A stretch of DNA of 64,000 nt, taken from assembly GCA_963969345.1 (NCBI GenBank), contig OZ017767.1, forward strand, positions 1,240,001 through 1,304,000. Direction: 5' to 3'. Below are positions 56,174 through 64,000 of the stretch, piece by piece (the stretch's first letter is position 1; every line of letters starts with the position of its first letter). The notes below the pieces were generated by a model that worked only from the letters and a program-made list of their open reading frames with translations, searched no databases and had not been told where the DNA came from. This DNA is from Turbatrix aceti. Taxonomy: Eukaryota; Nematoda; Chromadorea; Rhabditida; Panagrolaimidae. A program made the position numbers and the translations under genes.

Positions 56174-57264
56174 CTATCCAAAAGTATTATCAGAGTTCGA
56201 GCCATCCTCAAAGTTCATAAAATTCGAATTAGACGACTTCAAATAAAAGATCGAAGCAAGAATGTCCGAATCATCCTAAAACTTGGCATATCCGTCTCAA
56301 AAATAACAAATCGGAAAACTCACATCGCTGAAACTCGTTTCTTCGGTCCCGGATGGCGCTTGGTCACCGGCGGCGGCGTCTGTCGCATCTTTGGGCCAAA
56401 ACATTCTGAAGAGGCAGTTGTTGAAGCGTTTCTTCGCCATCACGTCCTTCTTCAGCGGACGCAGGATCTCGCGGACACCGGGAAAGGAGACTTCGTTCTC
56501 GGTATTCGTCGAAGCATCGATTGCCCGGCAGATGGATGCGATGATCAGCCAATCATTTGAAGAAGAATCGAGGTAATGCTTTCTTTCGGCATTGAGAATC
56601 GTCTTCACCATGTCAACGTCAAGGTACTTTTTGCCTAACAAAATCGTAAACTGATGGTAAAAAAATTGACAGTAAGAACTCACTTTTCAAAATAGTACCA
56701 ACACTCAGGCACTCCTCACAAATGGAATTCAGCATTTTCGCCTGAATCTCAGCAGAAGAATGCTTCCGTGCAAGGTACAGAAACTTGATAGGATTTGTCG
56801 CCGACCTCACATTAAGCGACAGGAATATATCACATCGCCTCCGGAGGATAGATATATCGTATTTTTCGGCTGGAAAGTGTATTTCAACAAAACAATTGTA
56901 AAAAGTATCAAAAACTAACCAACGTAGGCAACGTCTTCAAAACTGTCTTCAGAAAGCTCGAATTTGCAAGTACTGACACCGTAAACGACGTCAAAGGCAA
57001 AGTCGAGAACGTCAGCGACGATGTCATCGATTCGGACAACGCGGAGTCCATCAGAGTTCTTCTCGACCGCCATTTGATTACCTGTGCCGTAAAACATGGC
57101 CTCAAAGACGTCGGACGCGTCGGCAAGGATCATCATGTGTGCCGGAATTATCTGAAAAAAACAAAAGAAATCGTAACCGCAATTTTTGTAAAAAAACTAA
57201 CCTTACTGGCCCCTTTCGAGTCAGAAGCGACGAAATGTACGTCAAAGTGCTTCTCCCGCTTCAT
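56174..57264 (-). CDS. BTB protein Q (paired with R)
   Basis: Five exons (57202-57264, 56920-57151, 56684-56869, 56324-56634, 56174-56275; phases 0, 1, 1, 0) give 297 residues. Start MKREKHFDVHFVASDSKGAS; BTB core IIPAHMMILADASDVFEAMFYG and AEKYDISILRRRC. The C-terminal half differs from N/O/P/S: KKYLDVDMVKTILNAERKH, FPGVREILRPLKKDV, then CLFRMFWPKDA, and an acidic Ser/Asn tail. R, 2 kb away in the opposite orientation, is its paralogue. Probably an adaptor protein; partner unknown. Confidence 0.82.
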
Positions 57265-57409
57265 CTTGTGGATGGATGAATACTAGAGGCAACGAGCCGG
57301 AATGCAAGAAGCAACAGGCCTAAAATTAAGAAAAACAGCGTGCAACAAACAAAGCAAACCAGAACAGGCAAAAAATCAAGTTCTACAACGAAAGTCGAAA
57401 TTCGGGAAA

Positions 57410-57472
57410 GAGTGTGATAATCAGAGAGAGTCTAGGGTATTTTTTCTCTAACTCTCTCTGATTATCACGCTC
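57410..57472. repeat. Near-perfect 22-bp hairpin
   Basis: GTGATAATCAGAGAGAGT and its reverse complement are separated by a 19-nt AT-rich loop; the full 22-bp stem has one G-T type difference. It lies alone upstream of Q, between Q and S. The 63-nt size is that of a small microRNA precursor, but a MITE remnant or a terminator-like structure is equally possible. Confidence 0.5.
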
Positions 57473-57766
57473 TTCGGTGTGCGTAGTTAAAACATTTCGT
57501 TTCGGGAGAGCACCGCTATTGTATCATCCTAATTTGAACAGGTTTTTTTTTGCAACAGTCAGTACGTGATTTTTTAACGACTTTTTATGTTTTTATTGTA
57601 TGTTATAAAAATACCTACTGATACGAAAATCAACACCAATTTTACTTTTTTGAATAAAAACGCTGCGTGTTATGGTTTGTATTTGCTTCCTAATTAGTAA
57701 AAGATTGCCGATTTTTTGCGTCGGTACAATCGAATTATTAATTTTATTCCCATTCGAAAACATGGT

Positions 57767-58689
57767 TCACGTCAAAACAAGGTCACCGATCCGATCCAGA
57801 AATCCAATATCGGGCATCAGAGTTCTGAAATACGGGTACAACTCCCGCTTGTCACTGAACAAGAAACAGTATTTCAGGAGGTATTTGTCCAAGGGTTTCA
57901 GTGCCTCGTCGATGACATTCTGTCTGATTTTGACATTGGGTTCTTCGAGAGCAAGTTTTTGGATGTAGAAAACCGCAGCAAAGATGACGGTCTTGCAGTG
58001 ATGCACCGGCAGATCACCTCCTGACAGAAGATAAATAGCAGTGTCAGGGTCCATGTAATCGAAGCCTAAAAAATGAAATTTAAGTAAGCGGAAAAAAATT
58101 TTAAAAAACCCACGTTTAGTGATGATTTTCATGCCCTTGTCAGAGAGAGCCCGGGCGCGTGCCTTGATCTTCAGTTCAGGCAGGTGGTACTTGATTGCCC
58201 AGGAAACATACTGGTCACCATTCGAGTCGGTCAATTTTTTGCAAAGATACTTTTCGCAGTGCATGCGGAGGCACTCGATATCGTATTTGTCCGCTGAAAC
58301 AGTAGAAACCAATTTTTTCACAAAATAAAAAAAAACATACCCATGTAGCAAGTTCCTTCGACTACGTTCTTGTTGAACGCGTAATTCGTAGCGATCGAGC
58401 CGTAGATGATATCGAGTGAAAGGTCAAAGACATCCTGATCAATATCGCCAATAGTTACGATATCCAATCCTGCTTTATCTTTTTCAACGTTCATATTGGC
58501 GCCGCTGCCGAAAAACATGGCCTCAAAGACGGGGGACGAGTTTGCCAGAACGAGTTTGTGGGCTGGGAGCTTCTGAAATCAATAAAAATAAATAAACTAC
58601 AAAAAATGCCAAAAAAAACTCACTCCGGTTGTGTATTTCGCAGGAGCCTGGAATACAAAGGCAACGTCACAGCGAACATCCCTCTTCAT
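57767..58689 (-). CDS. BTB-BACK protein S
   Basis: Four exons (58624-58689, 58341-58572, 58114-58293, 57767-58065; phases 0, 1, 1) give 258 residues. Start MKRDVRCDVAFVFQAP; BTB core LPAHKLVLANSSPVFEAMFFG, IVTIGDIDQDVF; ADKYDIECLRMHC; WAIKYHLPELKIKAR; PDTAIYLLSGGDLP; tail KYCFLFSDKRELYPYF. The exon layout is identical to that of N, including the BACK intron, so N and S keep the older structure. Confidence 0.85.
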
Positions 58690-58958
58690 CCTAAAATGTT
58701 GTTCAAAATGAAAAAAAAATGGTCAAAGGGACGAAAAAGCAGCCAAAAAAGCTCGAATCGAATCATAAATCGTTGAAAAAAGAAAACATCGTAAAAGTTC
58801 AACAAAAATATTTTTCGCTTTGAGAGGTGCACACTCGTGTTTACCGATACTGTAAGATATCGTTTCCTATGGTTATCGTTTGTCGCCTTTCTTTGCCTAA
58901 ATATGATTGTTTTGTCCTTTTTGCACATTTTTCACTGTTTTTTTTGTACGTTTTCAGG

Positions 58959-59201
58959 ATGCAACGGAACAAACACTGCGATGTGGGTCTTCGTCGTCGA
59001 AGCCTCGGGAAAGTTGCCGCCCGAGCACTCAAATTCGAGCCAACCGTCTCAATGAGCACCTGGTCTAGCCGAATTAACCCTTCCACCGCTTGGCACGACA
59101 GTTTTCGCTCACTCGACACCCTTGCAAACGCCTCTGTGGTCGGACAAAAGCGTGTCAAGAATTTTCGTGCAAATTTGCTTATTTCGCTATTCTTATTCTG
59201 A
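58959..59201 (+). pseudogene. BTB first-exon fragment T
   Basis: An ATG preceded by TTTTCAGG begins MQRNKHCDV, matching MKRNKHCDVVF of gene U. An extra G (GATGTGGGTC where U has GATGTTGTC) shifts the frame. In the shifted frame the next residues (VFVVEAS, then SNSSQPSQ) resume similarity to U and then hit a stop. No BTB core follows before gene R starts. Confidence 0.7.
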
Positions 59202-59273
59202 TTTTAGACTATTTTTCGTTCTTTTTTCACTCTTTTTTTGGCGTGTTAGTGATATTTGTCATCCTTCCATAAG

Positions 59274-60399
59274 ATGAAGCGGGAAAAGCGTTTTGATGTA
59301 CATTTCGTCGCTTCTGACTCAAATGGGGCCAGTAAGGTTAGTTTTTTTTCAATCAAAAATTACAGTTACAGTTTTTGTTTTTTTAGATCATTCCGGCACA
59401 CATGATGATCCTTGCCGATGCGTCCGACGTCTTTGAGGCCATGTTTTACGGCACAGGGAATCAAATGGCGGTTGAGAAGAACTCTGATGGACTCCGCGTT
59501 GTTCGAATCGATGACATCGTTGCTGACGTCCTCGACTTTGCCTTTGACGTCGTTTACGGTGTCGAAACGTGTAGTTTTTTGTTTTGCGAAGACACTTTTG
59601 AAGAAGTGGCTTATGTTGGTGAGTTTTTGCAATTTTATAGAATTGTTTTGTTGAAAAGCATTTTTCAGCCGAAAAATACAATTTGTCCATCCTCCGGAAA
59701 CGATGTGAAGAATTCTTGGATGCGAATGTGATTTCGTCAAATCCGATCAAGTATCTCTCCTGGGCACGAAAGTACTGTACTCCGGAAGCTCAAACATCAA
59801 TGCTGGATGCCGTATGTGACCAGTATATGGGTATTCGTTCTATTTTGAAAAGTGAGTACAGTATACCATCGGTTTTTACGGTTCATTTACTTTTTACGAT
59901 CGGGGTCAAAAAAACTCACGTTTATATTTTTTAGGCAAAAAATACCTCGACGTTGAAATGGTCAAATCAATTCTCAATGCCGAAAGAAAACACCTGCTTG
60001 ATGCGTCTGCTCTCGACTGGCTGATCGTCACAGCCATCTGCCGGGCAATCGATGACTCGACGACGACCGACAACGAAGTCTCCATTCCCGGTGTCCGCGA
60101 GATCCTGCGTCCGCTGAAGAAGGACGTGATGGCGAAGAAACGCTTCAACAACTGCCTCTTCAGAATGTTTTGGCCCAAAGATGCGTCAGACGCCGCCGCC
60201 GGTGACCATGTTGGTTTTTTTGCTTTTGACGAAATGTCTTCCAGTGGTGTATGTTTTTTTAATCTTAGCTTGGTGCACTTTGATTTGACTTTTTATATTT
60301 CAGGAAGATTCGGACATAATTGCACCCCCTGATGTGAGGTCGACATCTGATTCGAATGTTATGGACTTTGAGGAGGGTTCGCTCACTGATAGTTTTTGA
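59274..60399 (+). CDS. BTB protein R (paired with Q)
   Basis: Five exons (59274-59336, 59387-59618, 59669-59851, 59935-60248, 60304-60399) give 295 residues. Start MKREKRFDVHFVASDSNGAS, nearly the same as Q. The BTB core from IIPAHMMILADAS to DFAFDVVYGV is nearly identical to Q, then diverges (ETCSFLF against STCKFEL). The segment PGVREILRPLKKDVMAKKRF is again identical, while the tail after WPKDA differs. The tail is acidic (DSDIIAPPD, DFEEGS). Same exon lengths (63, 232) as Q. Confidence 0.82.
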
Positions 60400-60697
60400 A
60401 AACGATCGTTACTTCCGAATATCGTCTCCGATGGACAAATAAGTTCCATATTTTTTTGTCTGTCTGTTTTGTTGCCAATAAAAATTTTCTGAAATTTATC
60501 AAGCAGTTCGTTTTTCAGTATTTTGCACAACTACAAAATAAGTTTTTCAACAAATCAATTGATCTCAAAAAGAAATTGATTTTTGCTGCGTGTTTTTTGT
60601 CGCCGCACGTTTGCCTTTTTTTGACCCGTCAATGTAGTCGCTTTTTGCTCGTTCGTTATTTTTTTTGTGTTTTTATTGTTTTTTTCCTGTTTTTAGG

Positions 60698-62248
60698 ATG
60701 AAGCGGAACAAGCATTGCGATGTTGTCTTCATCATCGAAGCCACAAAATCACCAAAGCCGTTGACGCGATTGAATTCGAGCGAGAACACTCAGACTACGG
60801 AAATCTCGATGCAGAATCGAGAGGACCCGCTCGACCTCTTGTTTGGGCCACTTTGGCTTGTTCGCCAACTCTTCAGGTCTCTGACGGTTGCGCTAGGTGG
60901 CTCATCGACGTCTGACGTTGTCCCAAAGGTAATTCTATTTTTTGTTATTAAAAAACATCAAAGAATTATTTTAGGAGATTTTCGCCCACCAAAACGTTCT
61001 CGCAAACGCGTCAGACGTCTTCGATGTGATGTTTTACGGCACTGGCACCAGATTGGAGGTTGAGAAGAACGCAGACGGGCTGGTCGTCGTCCGAGTCGAT
61101 GACATCGATCCTGGTGCTTTCGATTTCGCGTTGGATGTCATCTACAACACCGAAGAGAGTGATTTTCACCTTTCCGAAGACAATTTTGAGCAAGTCGGCT
61201 ACATTGGTGAGTTTTTTTGACCATATTTGGGGGTTTTATTTGTTCGTCAACTTTTCAGCCGAAAAATACGACATTCAAGTTCTTCGCGAGCGATGCGACC
61301 ATTTTTTGTGCGAAAAGTTGGCCGTGCCAAACGCCCTCAACTTCCTCGCCTGGGGTAATAAGTATCATTTGCCCTGTGTCAAAAGTGACGCCAGTGTGAT
61401 GATCATCAAATTCATCGACCTTGTTTTGATCCCGGAAAGTAAGTTGCCGTTTTTGATTGTTTTAATGAAGGTATTCTACGACATTTTTGTTTTTCCAGAT
61501 TATTGCTTTTTCGATGTCGATGTCGCCGAAGCTATTTTCTACGAAACGTCTTCCGAAGCTCTGCCCGTTAAAGTTATCCGGTCGATTATTGATTGCGCAA
61601 TTTCTTCTGCCATCGAGCAATCACCGGATGGTTCAGCTGCGGACATTCGTCGGACACTGGCGCCTCTGCAGCCGCTTATTCAGCATCACGACTCGGAACG
61701 TTCGCTCAATTTGAGCAGCGTTATGTGCGAATTGTTTTTTCCCGATTTGAAGTGCGAGCGTGTCGAATTCAAACTGATTCGATGTGTTGTTAGGTCCAAT
61801 TGTCGACATTCGATTCCTGGCGCGAATGCTATACGGTAAGTGTAAAGCGTTACGGTACTCATTTTTTCTTTTGTTTTTTAGGTTCAAGTTCCATTCGTGT
61901 TCTGCCATTTTGGTTGGCATCACTCCGGCGAAAAACTGGTACATCTCACGGTTGAATTCTTCCGAGCCTTCTGTTTTGTTGTCCAGAGCGTTTGAGAAGT
62001 ACTACTGCCAGAAGGGAGTTGAATACATGATCACTGAGGGCTACAACCGTGTATCTTCTGGAGAACAACTGCGTGCATGTGAATTCAATTGCTTGCGAGG
62101 TACGATACAGGATCCGTACACTTTCTGTACCTGTGGCAAGAATTGTGCTTTGACCCCGATCACATTCAGGCCGCCGGATAAGAGCATGAGCTCAACGGTC
62201 ATTGCTGCGACCTGTCCTGTCAAATTGATTTTTAATTATTATTGTTAG
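60698..62248 (+). CDS. BTB protein U with Cys-rich C-terminal extension
   Basis: Five exons (60698-60928, 60975-61206, 61259-61438, 61499-61835, 61882-62248; phases 0, 1, 1, 2) give 448 residues, much longer than other members. Exon 1 adds a 70-residue Ser/Thr/Leu stretch after MKRNKHCDVVFIIEA. BTB core: IFAHQNVLANASDVFDVMFYG. The BACK-like part has LAWGNKYHLPCVKSDAS. Residues about 290-448 are a domain not seen in N-S: ILVGITPAKNWYIS, KYYCQKGVEYMITEG, ACEFNCLRG, FCTCGKNCAL and a final VKLIFNYYC. The five-or-more Cys and FCTCG motif look extracellular-like or metal-binding, odd for a BTB protein. Confidence 0.8.
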
Positions 62249-62429
62249 CGATGTTTTTCTGATTTTAATCAGGTTTTCATGTGAGTATTTGTTTACTGAT
62301 CAATAATTGTAATTAAAAAATTGTTATTCACTTTTGGCATTTTTCTTGTGAAAGCCAAATAAATAAATAATTCAATGAAATGCGTTTATCCGGTCGACTG
62401 CGGACAAAAAAAGCAAAAAACAATTATTT

Positions 62430-62595
62430 TTAGGCAAACAAAGACGACGAAGCATCGGCGATAACGATGGAAAAGGTCTTACAGTATCCGCAAACACGAG
62501 TGTGCACCTCTCAAAGCGAAAAATACCTGACGAAGTACTGCTTCTTGTTCGACGACAAAAAGGAGTTGTACACGTATTACAAATCGATTTTGTAG
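62430..62595 (+). pseudogene. BTB-BACK C-terminal fragment
   Basis: Reads EKYLTKYCFLFDDKKELYTYYKSIL before a stop in its final part (about 62516-62595), the usual end of N/P/S-type proteins. The 5' part (about 62468-62527) matches the reverse complement of 58810-58870 upstream of T. No BTB core precedes it. Confidence 0.65.
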
Positions 62596-62737
62596 ACAAT
62601 TTGGCTTTTTTGAGTTTGCCTAATTTTTGTAATTTTGAAATTTTTTTGAAATTATTTATTTCGTTACCACAAGAAAAATACCGCGAACAGTTTACATAGT
62701 ACATCAAAAAACGTGAAACAGAGTCAAAACAAAAGCC

Positions 62738-64000
62738 CTAATCATAGTAATGAAACAGGATATTGACAGGACGGGTTGCAACACTGACCTTCAAATTCAT
62801 TCTCGTATATTCGGCCGGGATCAAAGTACATTTCATGCCACAGGTACAAAAAGACCTGGGGTTATGTGTCGTACCTTGCAAGCAATTGAATTCACTTGTG
62901 CGCAGTTTTCCGGAAGACGCACGGTTGGGGCCCTCTGTGATGACGTATTCAACTCCTTTCTGACAGTAGTACCTCAAATGTGCCCCGGATAACGGTACAG
63001 GAGGCTTAGAAGAAAGCGCCTGAGAAATGTACCAGTTTTTAGCCGGAGTGATGTCAGTCAAAATGCCAGAAGATGAATTCAACGTAAACCTAAAAAAAAC
63101 AACAAATACTGTATCGTAATAATTGTACGACACAACTTACCGTACAGAATTGGCGCCAGAAATGCAATGTCGACAATTGGACCTTATATGGAATCGCAAA
63201 ATCCTCAATTCGACACGGTCGCATTTCAAATCGGGAAAAAACAATTCGCACATAACGCTGCTCAAATTGAGCGAACGTTCCGAGTCGTGATGCTGAATAA
63301 GCGGCTGCAGAGGCGCCAGTGTCCGACGAATGTTCGCAGCTGAACCATCCGGTGATTGCTCGATGGCAGAAGAAATTGCGCAATCAATAATCGACCGGAT
63401 AACTTTAACGGGCAGAGCTTCGGAAGCAGTTTCGCATAAAATCGACTGCGCGACTTCGACACCAAAAGCGCAATAATCTGAATAAAAAACAAAAATATTT
63501 TCATTAAAAAATCAAAAACGGCAGCTTACTTTCCGGGATCAAAACAAGGTCCATGAATTTGATGATCATGACGCTGGCGTCACTTTTGACACATGGCAAA
63601 TGATACTTATTACCCCAGGCTAGGAAGTTGAGGGCGTTTGGCACGGCCAACTTTTCGCACAAAAAATGGTCGCATCGCTCGCGAAGAACTTGAATGTCGT
63701 ATTTTTCGGCTGAAAAGTTGACGAACAAATAAAACCCCCAAATATGGTCAAAAAAACTCACCAATGTAGCCGACTTGCTCAAAATTGTCTTCGGAAAGGT
63801 GAAAATCACTCACTTCGGTGTTGTAGATGACATCCAACGCGAAATCGAAAGCTCCGGGATCGATGTCGTCGACTCGGACGACGACCAGGCCGTCTGCGTT
63901 CTTCTCAACCTCCAATCTGGTGCCAGTGCCGTAAAACATCACATCGAAGACGTCTGACGCGTTTGCGAGAACGTTTTGGTGGGCGAAAATCTCCTAAACT
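62738..64000 (-). CDS. BTB protein V, partial at window edge (paired with U)
   Basis: Exons 63762-63993, 63530-63709, 63141-63477 and 62738-63089 are visible; the first exon lies beyond the right edge. The three internal exons have exactly the lengths of those in U (232, 180, 337). The BTB core differs from U by about one residue in 60, and the intron before AEKY is identical by eye. The C-terminal domain keeps ITPAKNWYIS, YYCQKGVEYVITEG, EFNCLQG and FCTCGMKC but is otherwise only about half identical. In frame throughout. Confidence 0.8.

Noticed and set aside
57361..57480. Hairpin as a bacterial-type terminator
   Set aside because: The surroundings are eukaryotic with introns, and no U-tract follows the stem.

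Overview
The window is nuclear DNA of a nematode, most likely a free-living rhabditid-type worm; the species cannot be named from sequence alone. The evidence is: genes split by many short GT-AG introns (about 45-70 nt, ending TTTCAG or TTTTAG), seven-helix chemoreceptors with a PYR motif after helix 7, a DB-module secreted protein, expanded BTB and PDZ families, and AG sites just 5' of several start codons that would suit spliced-leader addition. There is no sign of prokaryotic or organellar DNA. Exon models were built by hand, and most were checked by intron phase and by comparison with paralogues inside the window.

Layout. 1-8.7 kb: three tandem chemoreceptor genes on the minus strand. The most distal (gene A) is broken by a 2.1-kb inserted element in its first coding exon and has an LTR retroelement 30 bp upstream of its ATG. 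9-9.8 kb: a DB-module secreted protein. 10.7-18.5 kb: four paralogous small secreted proteins (D-G, minus strand). They share three-exon structure, a Thr-rich N-terminus, and a GATA-like site about 100-140 bp upstream; D-F also carry a Lys-rich block ending in a furin-type RRKR site. A second LTR element and a hAT-type MITE lie among them. 19-22 kb: a single-pass membrane protein with two von Willebrand A (VWA) domains. 23.7-28.2 kb: a 13-exon receptor tyrosine kinase. 28.3-31 kb: a third LTR element with one gag-like ORF.

31-43.7 kb: four seven-helix receptors of two families interleaved with five members of a small secreted six-cysteine family (H1-H5). One receptor plus H-protein unit is duplicated as a convergent pair. 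Foldback DNA elements lie here; one inserted into a repeat whose empty copy is at 44 kb, and another abuts a 5'-shortened receptor gene. 44-49 kb: three paralogous two-PDZ proteins, two of them divergent. 49-50.7 kb: a five-finger GLI/TRA-1/GLIS-type zinc-finger protein. 50.9-51.4 kb: part of a small unrecognised gene. 52-64 kb: a BTB cluster with eight genes or partial genes and two decayed fragments. It includes two inverted paralogue pairs (Q/R and U/V) whose identity is patchy in a way that suggests gene conversion, and a BTB protein with an unusual Cys-rich C-terminal extension.

The window reads as a rapidly evolving nematode chromosome-arm region: environmental receptors, secreted Cys-rich or Thr-rich proteins and BTB proteins, reshaped by tandem and inverted duplication and by small non-autonomous transposons. 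No tRNA, rRNA or CRISPR array was seen.
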